Positions 40,911 to 51,051 of a stretch of 64,000 bases of DNA are shown one piece after another. The stretch's first letter is position 1. Each line of letters starts with the position of its first letter. A model generated the notes under the pieces. The model worked only from the letters and a program-made list of their open reading frames with translations. It was not told where the DNA came from and did no database searches. The DNA comes from Amycolatopsis pithecellobii (lineage in GTDB: Bacteria; Actinomycetota; Actinomycetes; Mycobacteriales; Pseudonocardiaceae). The position numbers were made by a program, and so were the translations under genes. The DNA is taken from assembly GCF_009707865.1 (NCBI RefSeq), contig NZ_WMBA01000009.1, positions 89,608 through 153,607 on the forward strand, in the 5' to 3' direction.

Positions 40911-43400
40911 ATGGCAGGCGGCTCGGCGACCACGAGGAGAAGCACGACGGCGAAACGCAGCGGCAGCAAGAGCCCGGCGCGCGGATCGCGCGCGGGGAGC
41001 AAGCCGCGCGCGCGGACGTCGCCGGCACGCAAACCACCGGCTCGCCGCTCGTCCGGCGGCACGTTCGCCAAGGCCGTCCGTGGCGGCTGGACCCTGCTGG
41101 CGCGCGGGGCGGGCGGCATGGCCAGGACCGTCGGGCGCAGCCGCGAGCTGGAGCCCGAGCATCGCCGCGACGGCCTCGCACTCGGCCTCATCGCACTCGG
41201 CCTGATCCTCGCCGCCGCCGTGTGGTGGCGCGCTGGCGGGCCGGTCGGCGGGTACCTGGAACTGGCCGCCCGCACCGTGTTCGGCGCCGGATCGGTCACC
41301 TTGCCGCTCGTCCTGTGGGTCACCGCGATCGCGCTGATGCGTTCCGAACCGCGACCGGAAACCCGGCCGCGCATGGTGATCGGCACCCTGCTGGTCACAT
41401 TGGCGCTGCTCGGGCTGCTGCACCTGTTCAGCCGCCGCCCGGAAGCCAACGACGACCGGATGTACGCGGGCGGGCAACTCGGCGCGTTGTCCGGCGGGTT
41501 GCTCGCCCGCGGGGTCACCCCGTGGGTCGCCGCCCCCTTGCTGATCCTGGCGCTCGGCTACGGGGTTCTCGTGTTCACCGGTACCCGGGTCCGCGACATT
41601 CCGCAGGCGTTGCGCGAATGGGGCCTGGACACCGAAGAACGCGAACGCATGGCCGAGGAACAGCGCGCGTTCGAGGAAGAGCAGAAGCAGATCGCCGAGG
41701 CCGACACGAAGGCCGTGCGACTGCGCAAACCGTCGCGCCGCCGCCAGGCCGCCAGCGGCGAGGGTGAGCAGCTCGACATCGAGGCCGCGCTGGCCGAGCC
41801 GCCCACCCCGGCCCGGCCGCCGAAGGTCAAACCCGCCGACGTCCCGGAGAAGAAACCGAAAAAGGCGCCCGAGCCGGCCCTGTCGGTGACCCGCACCGTC
41901 GAGGGCGACTACCGGCTCCCGTCGCCGGACCTGCTGCAGCTGGGTGACGCGCCGAAGTCCCGCAGCAAGGCCAACGACGCCATGATCGAGGCGATCACCG
42001 GCGTGCTGGAGCAGTTCAACGTCGACGCGCAGGTCACCGGGTTCACCCGGGGCCCGACCGTCACCCGGTACGAGGTCGAGCTCGGTCCCGGGGTGAAGGT
42101 CGAGAAGATCACCGCGCTGACCAAGAACATCGCCTACGCGGTCGCGACCGACAATGTGCGGCTGCTCGCGCCGATCCCCGGCAAGTCCGCGGTCGGGATC
42201 GAGGTGCCCAACTCCGACCGCGAGATGGTGCGCCTCGGTGACGTGCTCCGCTCGCCGAAGGCCGCGAAGGACAACCACCCGATGGTCATCGGGCTCGGCA
42301 AGGACATCGAGGGCCATTTCGTCACCGCGAACCTGACGAAGATGCCGCACCTGCTGGTCGCCGGGTCGACCGGTTCCGGCAAGTCGAGCTTCGTCAACTC
42401 GATGCTGGTGTCGCTGCTCGCGCGGGCGACCCCGGACGAATGCCGGATGATCCTGATCGACCCGAAGATGGTCGAGCTGACCCCGTACGAAGGCATCCCG
42501 CACCTGATCACGCCCATCATCACCCAGCCGAAGAAGGCGGCTGCCGCGCTCGCCTGGCTGGTGGAGGAGATGGAGCAGCGCTACCAGGACATGCAGGCCA
42601 ACCGGGTGCGCCATATCGACGACTTCAACGCGAAGGTGCGCTCGGGGGACATCACGGCGCCGCCGGGCAGCGAGCGGGAGTACCGCCCGTACCCGTACAT
42701 CATGGCGATCGTCGACGAGCTGGCCGACCTGATGATGACCGCGCCGCGTGACGTCGAGGACGCGATCGTCCGGATCACCCAGAAAGCCCGTGCGGCCGGG
42801 ATCCATCTGGTGCTGGCCACGCAGCGGCCGTCCGTGGACGTCGTGACGGGCCTGATCAAGACGAACGTGCCGTCGCGGCTTGCGTTCGCGACATCCTCGC
42901 TGACCGACTCTCGGGTCATCCTCGACCAGCCGGGCGCGGAAAAGCTGATCGGCATGGGCGACGCGCTCTACCTGCCGATGGGGGCGGGCAAACCGGTCCG
43001 GGTGCAGGGGGCGTTCGTCGGCGACGACGAGATCTCCGCGATCGTGAACTTCGCCAAGGAGCAGGCGCAGCCGGAGTACACCGACGGTGTCACCGCGGCG
43101 AAGCCGGGCGAGGCCAAGGAGATCGACCCGGAGATCGGCGACGACCTCGATGTGCTGCTGCAGGCGGCGGAGCTCGTGGTGACCTCACAGTTCGGTTCCA
43201 CGTCGATGCTGCAACGCAAGCTGCGCGTCGGTTTCGCCAAAGCCGGGCGGCTGATGGACCTGCTGGAAAGCCGCGGCGTGGTCGGCCCCTCGGAAGGCTC
43301 CAAGGCCCGCGACGTCCTCGTCAAACCGGACGAGCTGGACGGCGTCCTGTTCATGATCCGCGGCGGCGGTGGTGGCGGCGAGCCGGAGGACGAGGAGTAG
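40911..43400 (+). CDS. ftsK: DNA translocase FtsK
   Basis: The 829-residue protein has a basic N terminus, four membrane helices (roughly residues 80-225), an acidic/Pro linker, and a RecA-like motor. Walker A GSTGSGKS is at 485-492; Walker B follows in IMAIVDELADLMM. A C-terminal winged-helix gamma domain (SMLQRKLRVGFAKAGRLMDLLE) recognises KOPS-like sites. It clears chromosome ends during division. In M. tuberculosis argA follows directly; here two extra genes intervene. Confidence 0.96.
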   Translation: MAGGSATTRRSTTAKRSGSKSPARGSRAGSKPRARTSPARKPPARRSSGGTFAKAVRGGWTLLARGAGGMARTVGRSRELEPEHRRDGLALGLIALGLILAAAVWWRAGGPVGGYLELAARTVFGAGSVTLPLVLWVTAIALMRSEPRPETRPRMVIGTLLVTLALLGLLHLFSRRPEANDDRMYAGGQLGALSGGLLARGVTPWVAAPLLILALGYGVLVFTGTRVRDIPQALREWGLDTEERERMAEEQRAFEEEQKQIAEADTKAVRLRKPSRRRQAASGEGEQLDIEAALAEPPTPARPPKVKPADVPEKKPKKAPEPALSVTRTVEGDYRLPSPDLLQLGDAPKSRSKANDAMIEAITGVLEQFNVDAQVTGFTRGPTVTRYEVELGPGVKVEKITALTKNIAYAVATDNVRLLAPIPGKSAVGIEVPNSDREMVRLGDVLRSPKAAKDNHPMVIGLGKDIEGHFVTANLTKMPHLLVAGSTGSGKSSFVNSMLVSLLARATPDECRMILIDPKMVELTPYEGIPHLITPIITQPKKAAAALAWLVEEMEQRYQDMQANRVRHIDDFNAKVRSGDITAPPGSEREYRPYPYIMAIVDELADLMMTAPRDVEDAIVRITQKARAAGIHLVLATQRPSVDVVTGLIKTNVPSRLAFATSSLTDSRVILDQPGAEKLIGMGDALYLPMGAGKPVRVQGAFVGDDEISAIVNFAKEQAQPEYTDGVTAAKPGEAKEIDPEIGDDLDVLLQAAELVVTSQFGSTSMLQRKLRVGFAKAGRLMDLLESRGVVGPSEGSKARDVLVKPDELDGVLFMIRGGGGGGEPEDEE

Positions 43401-43493
43401 GGCGGAAAAGTTGCCCTAGGCGATGCTTCGAGGCGTTCTGTGCGGTTTACTTGCAGAGAACGTTCCGAAACTTCGCCTGGGAGGTGCTTGGTC

Positions 43494-44813
43494 GTGCTGC
43501 GAAGCTTCCGGCTGAGTAACCATCGTTCATTCCGGGACGAGCAGAAGCTGCTCCTCATGCCTGCTGCCCCTGGCGACACCTGCCCGGTGGTTCCGGTCGC
43601 CGCCGTCTACGGGGGCAACGCCTCCGGCAAGTCCAACCTCCTCGACGGTTTGAACTTCATGCGGTCGGCAGTCCTGCACTCGTTCGCGCATTGGGATGTC
43701 GAAGGGTTCGTGCCCAGGCGGCCGTTCAAACCAGTGAGCGGCCGCGCCGACATTCCGTCCGTTTTCGTGGTTGAACTGATCACGGAAGGAATCCGGTACA
43801 CCTACGGTTTCAGCCTCGACGATCGCGCGATCGTCGAGGAGTGGCTCTATTCCTATCCGGAAAAGCGCAAACGGGTCATCTTCGAGCGCGTGCGGCACGA
43901 CATCAAACTCGGCAGCACCGTGACCGAACTGAAGAGTAAGCTCCAGGTCATGGAGGAGCTCACTCGGCCGAACGCGTTGTTTCTGAGCGCCGGCGCCCGG
44001 GTGAACCTGGAGCCGCTGTTGCCGGTGTATCGATGGTTCGCGACAGACCTGGTGATTCGATCCGGCGACGACGCCAGTGTGCGGGACATCGGTCAGTGGA
44101 TCAAGGATTTCGTATCGAAGGACAGCCGCAACCAGGCCCGGCTCGTTGCGCTGCTGGCCGCCGCGGATGTGGGTGTTCGCGATCTTCGCTTGGACGAGCG
44201 CGATCCCGCGGCCGATGACCCATCGTTCACGCGCCCGCCGCCCCCGGAGTACGACCCGGATGAGCAAGATGAATCCGTCCGGCGCCGGAACTTTCTCGCG
44301 CACGCTGCCTACGTGGCGATGGGGGCGCACGTTTTTTTCGGCCCCGAGGTGGAGCTCAAGTTCCTGCATGGTCCAGCCGGCGCGGAATTCACCTTCGACG
44401 AGGAATCCGCCGGCACGAGAAACTGGCTGGCGCTGCTGCCCACAGTGCTGGAAGCGCTCGACGAAGGCCACGTGGTCGTGGTCGACGAAATCGACACCAG
44501 CCTGCATCCGTTGTTGACCGCCCGATTGGTGACACTGTTTCGAGACGAGGAAACGAACCCGAACAACGCGCAGCTCCTCTTCACGACTCATGACACCAGC
44601 CTGCTGGGCACGATGCTGGGTGATCAGGTGCTGGACCGCGACCAGATCTGGTTCGTCGAAAAACGCCGGGACGGGTCGAGTGACCTGTACCCGCTGAGCG
44701 ATTTCAAGCCGCGCAAGGATCAGAACACCGAGCGGCGATACCTGGCCGGCAGCTACGGAGCCGTTCCGGTGCTCGGTGCGACGGACTTCGCCGATGCCGT
44801 GCTGGGTCGATGA
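43494..44813 (+). CDS. AAA15/RloA-like ATPase (defence-type)
   Basis: The 439-residue protein starts [12 protein letters not shown] and has Walker A GGNASGKS (residues 40-47), the pattern of OLD/RloA ATPases. Walker B is [14 protein letters not shown] (about residue 325), followed by [11 protein letters not shown] (about 360). GTG at 43494 has GGGAGG 9 bases upstream. Its TGA overlaps the RloB-like ATG. Similar ATPases pair with RloB in the lactococcal AbiL system and with DUF4435 in PARIS. Local GC is lower than in ftsK. Confidence 0.85.
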   Translation: MLRSFRLSNHRSFRDEQKLLLMPAAPGDTCPVVPVAAVYGGNASGKSNLLDGLNFMRSAVLHSFAHWDVEGFVPRRPFKPVSGRADIPSVFVVELITEGIRYTYGFSLDDRAIVEEWLYSYPEKRKRVIFERVRHDIKLGSTVTELKSKLQVMEELTRPNALFLSAGARVNLEPLLPVYRWFATDLVIRSGDDASVRDIGQWIKDFVSKDSRNQARLVALLAAADVGVRDLRLDERDPAADDPSFTRPPPPEYDPDEQDESVRRRNFLAHAAYVAMGAHVFFGPEVELKFLHGPAGAEFTFDEESAGTRNWLALLPTVLEALDEGHVVVVDEIDTSLHPLLTARLVTLFRDEETNPNNAQLLFTTHDTSLLGTMLGDQVLDRDQIWFVEKRRDGSSDLYPLSDFKPRKDQNTERRYLAGSYGAVPVLGATDFADAVLGR

Positions 44814-45385
44814 CCCGGCGGGAAAACCAAAGCGCTAGGCGGCCTGCTCGACGTGACCCGCGGCGATCGATACTGGTGGTTTGCGGTGGCCGGGCAACGG
44901 AGCCGGCGTACTTCGACGGCCTGAAGCGTGAGCGTCGCAACTCGGCGGTGACTGTCACCGTCAAGAAGAAGGGCGTCGACCCGGAGGCGGTGGTGCGGCA
45001 CGCGATGACCTTGCGCGGACTCGCCGAACGGACATATGACGAAACCCGGTGCGTGCTCGACGTGGACGACTTCGAGTTGGCGCCGGTGATAGCGCTGGCG
45101 CGTCGCAACCGGATCAGTCTTGCCGTCTCGAATCCGTGTTTCGAGTATTGGCTGGTACTTCATTTCGAATTGTGCTCGGCCCCTTTGACCGGCTACGAGC
45201 AGGTGGTCGGCCGATTGCTGCGGTACCTCCCGCACTATCAGAAGAACGCCCTTCGGTTCCCGGACTTTTCGGCCGGTGTGGACGCGGCCGTGAAACGTGG
45301 CCAAGAGCGTCGGATCGATCTCGACGCGATACCGGACCACGCGTCGTCGACGGGGGTGTGGGCCCTCGTGGAGAAGATCATCTGA
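44810..45385 (+). CDS. RloB-like Toprim-type protein (defence effector candidate)
   Basis: The 191-residue protein has RloB-family marks: [27 protein letters not shown], and [15 protein letters not shown], the family's best-known block. RloB and AbiLii are Toprim-like proteins believed to be the toxic part of ATPase-partnered systems. An ATGA overlap ties it to the ATPase gene. AT-rich codons (ATA, TAT, TTT) occur, and 45121-45180 is only 50% GC. It converges with argA with a 2-base gap. Confidence 0.85.
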   Translation: MTRRENQSARRPARRDPRRSILVVCGGRATEPAYFDGLKRERRNSAVTVTVKKKGVDPEAVVRHAMTLRGLAERTYDETRCVLDVDDFELAPVIALARRNRISLAVSNPCFEYWLVLHFELCSAPLTGYEQVVGRLLRYLPHYQKNALRFPDFSAGVDAAVKRGQERRIDLDAIPDHASSTGVWALVEKII

Positions 45386-45387
45386 AG

Positions 45388-45900
45388 CTACAGCTCCAGC
45401 AGCATCCGCGCGTTGCCGAGTGTGTTCGGCTTCGCGTAGGGCAGCTCGAGGAACTCCGCGACACCGGGGTCGATCGACCGGCGCATCTCGTCGTAAACCT
45501 GTTGTGGCACAGGCGTTCCGTCGATCTCGCGGAAACCGTGGCTGGCGAAGAACGCCGTCTCGAAGGTCAGCACGAAGATGCGCCGCAGCCCCAGTTCCTT
45601 CGCCAGCTCGATGAGCCGCCGCACCAGCGCGTGCCCGATACCCTGCCCGCGTGCGGCCTTGTTCACCGCGACTGTGCGGATCTCGGCCAGGTCCTCCCAC
45701 AGCACGTGCAGCGCGCCGCAGCCGAGCACCTCGCCGCCCGCTTCGGCGACCCAGAACTCCTGCACGTCCTCGTACAGCGTGACGAGTTCCTTTTCCAGGA
45801 GCACTCGCCCGGCATCGGCGTCCACGAGAGCTTTGATCTGACGGACATCGGCGATCCGGGCGCGGCGGATGCCGACCGGGGTAGCAGGATCATGCGGCAC
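45388..45900 (-). CDS. argA: Amino-acid N-acetyltransferase (N-acetylglutamate synthase type)
   Basis: The 170-residue GNAT matches the short actinobacterial Arg[46 protein letters not shown], and [16 protein letters not shown]. tuberculosis Rv2747 (174 aa) next to ftsK is the analogue. It acetylates glutamate (or glutamine) for arginine synthesis. GTG at 45900 gives the expected length; a GTG at 45951 is an alternative. It diverges from rimO. Confidence 0.85.
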   Translation of the reverse strand: MPHDPATPVGIRRARIADVRQIKALVDADAGRVLLEKELVTLYEDVQEFWVAEAGGEVLGCGALHVLWEDLAEIRTVAVNKAARGQGIGHALVRRLIELAKELGLRRIFVLTFETAFFASHGFREIDGTPVPQQVYDEMRRSIDPGVAEFLELPYAKPNTLGNARMLLEL

Positions 45901-45961
45901 CGGCCGACGGTATCGGGGTCGCCAGCCACCTGTCGCCGTGGGTTGCCCCACTTCGGCCAGC

Positions 45962-45967
45962 TACCCT
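45962..45967 (+). promoter_or_regulatory. -10 hexamer for leaderless rimO
   Basis: TACCCT lies 6 bases before the rimO GTG, with no ribosome-binding site between them. Confidence 0.5.
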
Positions 45968-45973
45968 GAGTGC

Positions 45974-47374
45974 GTGTCTGCCGCTGAATCCCGCCGTGTC
46001 TCCCTGCTGACCCTGGGCTGCGCCCGCAACGAGGTCGATTCCGAGGAGCTGGCCGGCCGCCTCGCCGCGGGAGGCTGGCAGCTGAGCGATGATCCCGGCG
46101 AATCCGATGTCGTGGTGGTCAACACCTGCGGCTTCGTCGAATCGGCGAAGAAGGATTCGGTCGACACGCTACTGGCCGCCGCCGACACCGGCGCGAAGGT
46201 GGTCGCGGTCGGCTGCATGGCCGAGCGCTACGGCGCCGAGCTCGCCGACAGCCTGCCCGAAGCCGACGCGGTGCTGGGATTCGACCACTACCCGGATCTC
46301 GCGCAGCGGCTCGGCGAGATCGTCTCGGGGCAGCACATCGCGTCGCACACCCCAGGTGATCGCCGCAAGCTCCTCCCGATCAGCCCGGTCGAACGCCCCA
46401 CCGCCGCGGCGGATGTCAGCGTGCCCGGGCACGGCTGGATCCCGCGCGCCCGGCTCGGTGACGGCCCGGTCGCGGCCCTCAAGATCGCCTCCGGCTGCGA
46501 CCGGCGCTGCTCGTTCTGCGCGATCCCGTCGTTCCGCGGGTCCTTCGTGTCGCGCCGCCCTGCCGACATCCTCGCCGAAGCCGCCTGGCTCGCGGGCGAA
46601 GGCGTCAAGGAACTGTTCCTCGTCAGCGAGAACTCGACCTCCTACGGCAAGGACCTCAGCCGCGAAGACGGTGGCACCCGCGCACTCGAGCGGCTCCTGC
46701 CGCAGCTGGCGGCGATCGAGGGCATCGAGCGGGTGCGCGTGTCCTACCTGCAGCCCGCGGAGACCCGCCCGGACCTCGTCCGCACCATCGCGACCACCCC
46801 GGGTGTCGCCGACTATTTCGACCTGTCGTTCCAGCATTCGAGCGAGGCCGTGTTGCGGCGGATGCGCCGGTTCGGTTCCACCGACTCGTTCCTGGTGCTG
46901 ATCGACCAGATCCGCGAGCTGTCACCGGCGGCGGGCATCCGCACCAACGTCATCGTCGGCTTCCCCGGCGAGACCGAAGAGGACGTCGCCGAATTGGAGC
47001 GCTTCCTGACCGGCGCGCGCCTCGACGCGGTGGGCGTGTTCGGCTACTCCGACGAGGACGGCACCGAGGCCGCGACCTTCGACGGGAAGGTCGACCCGGA
47101 GCTGGTCGCGGAGCGGGTCACCAAGATTTCCGCGCTCGTCGAGGAACTGACCGCGCAGCGCGCCGAGGACCGGGTCGGTGAGCTGGTCGACGTCCTGATC
47201 GAAGAAACGGGCGACGAGGTGTCCGGGCGCGCCGCCCACCAGGCCCCGGAGGTCGACGGTGCGTGCATCGTGCTCGACGCCGGTGACGTGGCCACCGGCG
47301 AGTTCATCCGCTGCCACGTGGTCGACAGCGAGGGCGTCGACCTGCTGGTCCGCCCCGTGCGCACGGACGGATGA
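45974..47374 (+). CDS. rimO: Ribosomal protein S12 methylthiotransferase RimO
   Basis: The 466-residue radical-SAM enzyme has an N-terminal UPF0004 domain ([32 protein letters not shown]), then CDRRCSFC (Cys175, Cys179, Cys182) for the SAM cluster, and a C-terminal TRAM region. It methylthiolates Asp of ribosomal S12. Its stop overlaps pgsA (ATGA), and three further genes follow closely. Confidence 0.93.
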   Translation: MSAAESRRVSLLTLGCARNEVDSEELAGRLAAGGWQLSDDPGESDVVVVNTCGFVESAKKDSVDTLLAAADTGAKVVAVGCMAERYGAELADSLPEADAVLGFDHYPDLAQRLGEIVSGQHIASHTPGDRRKLLPISPVERPTAAADVSVPGHGWIPRARLGDGPVAALKIASGCDRRCSFCAIPSFRGSFVSRRPADILAEAAWLAGEGVKELFLVSENSTSYGKDLSREDGGTRALERLLPQLAAIEGIERVRVSYLQPAETRPDLVRTIATTPGVADYFDLSFQHSSEAVLRRMRRFGSTDSFLVLIDQIRELSPAAGIRTNVIVGFPGETEEDVAELERFLTGARLDAVGVFGYSDEDGTEAATFDGKVDPELVAERVTKISALVEELTAQRAEDRVGELVDVLIEETGDEVSGRAAHQAPEVDGACIVLDAGDVATGEFIRCHVVDSEGVDLLVRPVRTDG

Positions 47375-47967
47375 GTGCCGTGCCCGACAAGACCCCGGCC
47401 CCGGTGTCCAACATCAACATCGCGAACCTCCTGACGTTGTCGCGGCTGGTGCTGGTGCCGGTGTTCGTCATCGCGCTGTTCGCCGCCGGCGGTCACGACA
47501 CGACCTGGCGGATCGTGGCGACGGGGCTGTTCGCGATCGCGTCGCTGACCGATCAGGTCGACGGGTGGGTGGCCCGCCGGTACGGGCTGGTCACGGACTT
47601 CGGCAAGATCGCCGACCCGATCGCGGACAAGGCGCTGACCGGCGCCGCGCTGATCGGCCTGAGCCTGCTGGGCGAGCTGTTCTGGTGGATCACGATCGTG
47701 ATCGCGGTCCGCGAGATCGGGGTGACTCTGCTGCGGTTCTGGGTGATCCGTTACGGCGTGATCGCGGCCAGTCGCGGCGGCAAGGCCAAGACGCTCAGCC
47801 AGATCGCGGCGATCGTGCTGTTCCTGCTGCCGCTGCCGGCGGCGGTCGCGCCCGTGTGCTGGGCGCTGATGAGCATCGCGCTGGTGCTCACCGTCGTCAC
47901 CGGCGCCGACTACGTGTTCCGCGCCGTGCGGTTGCGCGCGGCCGGCGCCAGGACGGTCGCACCATGA
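47371..47967 (+). CDS. pgsA: CDP-diacylglycerol-glycerol-3-phosphate 3-phosphatidyltransferase
   Basis: The 198-residue integral membrane enzyme has the CDP-alcohol phosphotransferase motif [12 protein letters not shown] and [12 protein letters not shown] (D-x2-D-G-x2-A-R-x8-G-x3-D-x3-D). It makes phosphatidylglycerol phosphate. It overlaps rimO and cinA by 4 bases each. This position matches M. tuberculosis pgsA3. Confidence 0.93.
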   Translation: MSAVPDKTPAPVSNINIANLLTLSRLVLVPVFVIALFAAGGHDTTWRIVATGLFAIASLTDQVDGWVARRYGLVTDFGKIADPIADKALTGAALIGLSLLGELFWWITIVIAVREIGVTLLRFWVIRYGVIAASRGGKAKTLSQIAAIVLFLLPLPAAVAPVCWALMSIALVLTVVTGADYVFRAVRLRAAGARTVAP

Positions 47968-48428
47968 CCCTCGCCCGTGACGTTGTCGCGCGGCTGACCG
48001 AGCTCGGCCAGACCGTCGCGACCGCCGAATCGCTCACCGCGGGCCTGGTCTGTGTCACGCTCACCGAGGTGCCCGGCTCGAGCGCGGTCGTCCGCGGCGG
48101 GCTGGTGGTCTATGCCACCGAACTGAAAGCGAGCCTGGCCGGCGTCGATCTGGGGCTGCTGGCCGAGCACGGCGCCGTCCACCCGGAGGTCGCCGCGCAG
48201 CTCGCCATCGGCGCCCGGGAGCGCTGCGGCGCGGATTGGGGGCTGGGCCTGACCGGCGTGGCCGGGCCGGACCCGCAGGACGGCGAGCCCGTCGGCACGG
48301 TGCACATCGGGCTCTCCGGTGCCGGCGTGCGCGAGGTCAGGACCTGGCGTTTTGCCGATGACCGCGCTGGGATTCGAACCGAATCGGTCCGCGCCGCGTT
48401 GGGTTTACTGAGGGAACATCTGGCCTGA
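47964..48428 (+). CDS. CinA C-terminal domain protein (nicotinamide-nucleotide amidase)
   Basis: The 154-residue protein is the stand-alone CinA C-terminal (PncC) domain: VATAESLTAGLVCVTLTEVPGSS, VVYATELKASLAGV and GLGLTGVAGPDPQDGEPVG. PncC deamidates nicotinamide mononucleotide. The N-terminal MoCF domain of full CinA is absent. ATG overlaps the pgsA stop. Confidence 0.9.
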   Translation: MTLARDVVARLTELGQTVATAESLTAGLVCVTLTEVPGSSAVVRGGLVVYATELKASLAGVDLGLLAEHGAVHPEVAAQLAIGARERCGADWGLGLTGVAGPDPQDGEPVGTVHIGLSGAGVREVRTWRFADDRAGIRTESVRAALGLLREHLA

Positions 48429-48434
48429 GCCAGA

Positions 48435-48453
48435 CGTTCGCCCTTGGCGTACG
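48435..48453 (+). promoter_or_regulatory. ClgR-type operator upstream of clgR
   Basis: CGTTCGCC-CTT-GGCGTACG is an imperfect palindrome (7 of 8 bases) with the CGC-N5-GCG core known for ClgR. It lies about 70 bases before clgR, suggesting autoregulation. Confidence 0.6.
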
Positions 48454-48523
48454 ACCGTGTCAATCGCTGCAGAGAAAGGCCCGGTCTGGGTAACGTGGTC
48501 GCTACCAGGAAGGGAGGCGCGTG

Positions 48524-48961
48524 ATGACCGTGCTGTTGCGTGAGGCGATCGGTGATCGGCTCCGTCATGCCCGCACCAACCAACGTCGCACGCTGCGCGA
48601 CATTTCCCGCGCCGCCAAGGTGAGCCTCGGCTACTTGTCCGAGGTGGAGCGGGGCCAGAAGGAAGCTTCGAGCGAGCTGCTGGCCTCCATCTGTGAAGCG
48701 CTGGAGCTCCCACTCGGCGAACTGCTGCACAACGTGGCCGCGGACATCTCCGCTCTCGACACGGTCGATGTCGCGGCGATGGCCGAAGGTGAGGCCGCCA
48801 AGGGTGAGGCCAAGCGCCGCGAGGCCGCTGACCAGCTCGAAGGCGGCCGAATGGTGGACGGCATGATCGGCAACGATCTCGCGGACCTGCGGGTTTCGCC
48901 GCAGCGCATGGGCCCTGCCCTGCGCACGACGATCCACGCGCCGAAGATGGTCGCGGCGTAG
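48524..48961 (+). CDS. clgR: Transcriptional activator ClgR
   Basis: The 145-residue Cro/CI-type HTH protein has [40 protein letters not shown] (residues 11-50). ClgR activates clp protease genes and the psp response. Followed by pspA and pspM as in M. tuberculosis. AGGGAGG lies 6 bases before ATG 48524. The C-terminal tail is moderately acidic. Confidence 0.92.
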   Translation: MTVLLREAIGDRLRHARTNQRRTLRDISRAAKVSLGYLSEVERGQKEASSELLASICEALELPLGELLHNVAADISALDTVDVAAMAEGEAAKGEAKRREAADQLEGGRMVDGMIGNDLADLRVSPQRMGPALRTTIHAPKMVAA

Positions 48962-48975
48962 TCACCGGTTTTCGC

Positions 48976-49020
48976 GCGAGGCCACTTTCCGGGCATGCCA
49001 CGTCCGGGAGGTGGCCTCGC
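48976..49020 (+). terminator. Stem-loop between clgR and pspA
   Basis: GCGAGGCCAC pairs with GTGGCCTCGC across a 25-base loop, 15 bases after the clgR stop. It may attenuate clgR readthrough into pspA. Confidence 0.45.
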
Positions 49021-49102
49021 GGTCATTCCGGAGATCGAGATCGGGGGAGTCCCTGAATTCCCCCGGGGTCGCCTGGAACCGCGGGCGCTGACCTGACACG
49101 AT

Positions 49103-49128
49103 GGAACCCACGCCGTGGCCGGGACGTT
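49103..49128 (+). promoter_or_regulatory. ECF sigma (SigE-like) promoter for pspA
   Basis: GGAAC at 49103-49107 is followed after 18 bases by GTT at 49126-49128, matching the actinobacterial SigE/SigH spacing. It is about 80 bases before the pspA ATG. Confidence 0.55.
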
Positions 49129-49206
49129 GCTGGAGACAGGGGAGTACAGCGCCCCATGGGCCGGGCAAGTTGGACAGTGTGGGACGTGAGAAGGCAGGCG
49201 GAGCAG

Positions 49207-50040
49207 ATGGCCAACCCGTTCGTAAAGGCCTGGAAGTACCTGATGGCGTCGTTCTCGTCGAAGATCGACGAGCACGCCGACCCGAAGGTGCAGATCCAGC
49301 AGGCCATCGAAGACGCGCAGCGCAATCATCAGGCGCTGTCGCAGCAGGCTGCGGCGGTGATCGGGAACCAGCGCCAGCTGGAGATGAAGCTGAACCGCCA
49401 GCTGGGCGAGGTCGAGAAGCTGCAGGCCTCGGCGCGGCAGGCGCTGGTGCTCGCCGATGAGGCACGCGGCAAGGGCGACGAGCAGAAGGCGACCCAGTAC
49501 GAGAACGCCGCCGAGGCGTTCGCGACGCAGCTGGTCACCGCCGAGCAGGGCATCGAGGATCTCAAGACGCTGCACGACCAGTCGCTGCAGGCGGCGGCGC
49601 AGGCCAAGCAGGCGGTCGAGCGCAACGCCACGATGTTGCAGCAGAAGCTGGCCGAGCGCACGAAGCTGCTCTCGCAGCTCGAGCAGGCCAAGATGCAGGA
49701 GAAGGTGTCGGCGTCGCTCACCCAGATGTCGGAGCTGGCCGCGCCGGGCAACACCCCGTCGCTGGACGAGGTCCGCGAGAAGATCGAGCGGCGCTACACC
49801 ACCGCGCTGGGTGCGGCGGAGCTGGCGCAGAACTCGGTCCAGGGCCGGATGCTCGAGATCCAGACGGCCAGCACGGAACTGGCCGGGCACTCGCGGCTGG
49901 AGCAGATCCGGGCTTCGATGAAGGGCGAGCCGGTCGCGCAGGTGACGGATGGGTCGAAGGCGGGTGCGTCCCAGGGTGGGGACATCCAGCGTGAGATCCA
50001 GGCGCGTGTGCAGGCCGAGCAGCAGAAGAACCAGGCCTGA
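49207..50040 (+). CDS. pspA: PspA/IM30-family membrane-stress protein
   Basis: The 277-residue protein is almost wholly coiled coil: [44 protein letters not shown] and further heptads to [13 protein letters not shown]. PspA binds stressed membranes and ESCRT-III-like assemblies. GGCGGAG lies just before ATG 49207. It is next to pspM and clgR, the actinobacterial Psp locus. Confidence 0.93.
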   Translation: MANPFVKAWKYLMASFSSKIDEHADPKVQIQQAIEDAQRNHQALSQQAAAVIGNQRQLEMKLNRQLGEVEKLQASARQALVLADEARGKGDEQKATQYENAAEAFATQLVTAEQGIEDLKTLHDQSLQAAAQAKQAVERNATMLQQKLAERTKLLSQLEQAKMQEKVSASLTQMSELAAPGNTPSLDEVREKIERRYTTALGAAELAQNSVQGRMLEIQTASTELAGHSRLEQIRASMKGEPVAQVTDGSKAGASQGGDIQREIQARVQAEQQKNQA

Positions 50041-50051
50041 CCGGGGCCGTC

Positions 50052-50945
50052 ATGGGGCAGGCCGGACGGGACTTCGGCGAATTCGCCGCGAAGCTGGAGA
50101 AGCACCTGGAACGCCTGCCTGACTACGCTCAGCGCGCCCAGGAGAAGCTGCAGAAGTACGTGCCGCCCGAGGCACGTGCCAATCCGCTGCGCCGCCCGGC
50201 GCCGGTGCGCCCCTCGGCGATAACCGATGTGCCGGTGATCGCCGAGGCACGGACGCGCTGGGCAGAGTGGAACGCCCCGGCGGCGAGGCTCGAGCGCCGC
50301 AAACGGCGGGCCTCGCGGGCGATGACGTTGTGGATCATCCTGACGTTGTTGTTCAGCCTGTACGCGGTGGCCGCGGGGCTGGGCCTGATCGGCGCCGGGG
50401 GAGTGACCGAGGCGGTGGGCGGGATCGCGGGCGCGATCGTGTTCGGCACGCTGGGGGTCCGGTCGGGGATGCGGCTGCGGCAGTTGAGCCGGACCGAGGT
50501 GCCGGTCAGCACCACGCCGCCGCCGTTGCCACGCCCGGCCTCGGCGGCCCGGGTCCCGATGGAACGGCTCGCCGAGTCCGAAGCATCGCTGGCCGAGCTG
50601 CTGCGGCAACTGTCCGCCCCGATATCGATGGTGCCCGATGAGTCGGTGGATGAGGCGCGGACGACGGCCGCCGAGGCGGCGTCCGCGTTGCGTGCGCTGG
50701 CCGGCCGGATCCAGGCGATCGAACGAGCCCGTGGCTCGGCCCCGGCGGGCGAGCGCAAGGCCTTGGACGCAGCGATTCGCACGCTGCGCGAGCAACTGGA
50801 CGACGGCCTCGACAGTTACGGGGCGCTCGTCGCCGCAGCGGGCCATGCCGTCGCGGCCGGTGGCAGTGGTCTGCGGCAGGACGCGCTGACGGACGCGACC
50901 GATCGTCTGGCCGGCCTGGCGATCGCGCTGCGCGAAGTGTCCTGA
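50052..50945 (+). CDS. pspM: Psp-system membrane protein PspM
   Basis: The 297-residue protein has an N-terminal amphipathic part (GEFAAKLEKHLERLPDYAQRA), two membrane helices around residues 92-135 (TLWIILTLLFSLYAVAAGL; GIAGAIVFGTLG), and a cytoplasmic helical C-terminal half. It matches Rv2743c in position and layout; PspM tethers PspA to the membrane. Eleven bases separate it from pspA. Confidence 0.85.
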   Translation: MGQAGRDFGEFAAKLEKHLERLPDYAQRAQEKLQKYVPPEARANPLRRPAPVRPSAITDVPVIAEARTRWAEWNAPAARLERRKRRASRAMTLWIILTLLFSLYAVAAGLGLIGAGGVTEAVGGIAGAIVFGTLGVRSGMRLRQLSRTEVPVSTTPPPLPRPASAARVPMERLAESEASLAELLRQLSAPISMVPDESVDEARTTAAEAASALRALAGRIQAIERARGSAPAGERKALDAAIRTLREQLDDGLDSYGALVAAAGHAVAAGGSGLRQDALTDATDRLAGLAIALREVS

Positions 50946-51051
50946 ACCGGCTGTCGGCGCGGGATTCCGTGAGCCCGCAGCGACATCTCGATACCTGTGT
51001 GTAACGCGAGACCGCTGTTGCCCGGAATATCCGGTGCTTACCGTCAATGGG

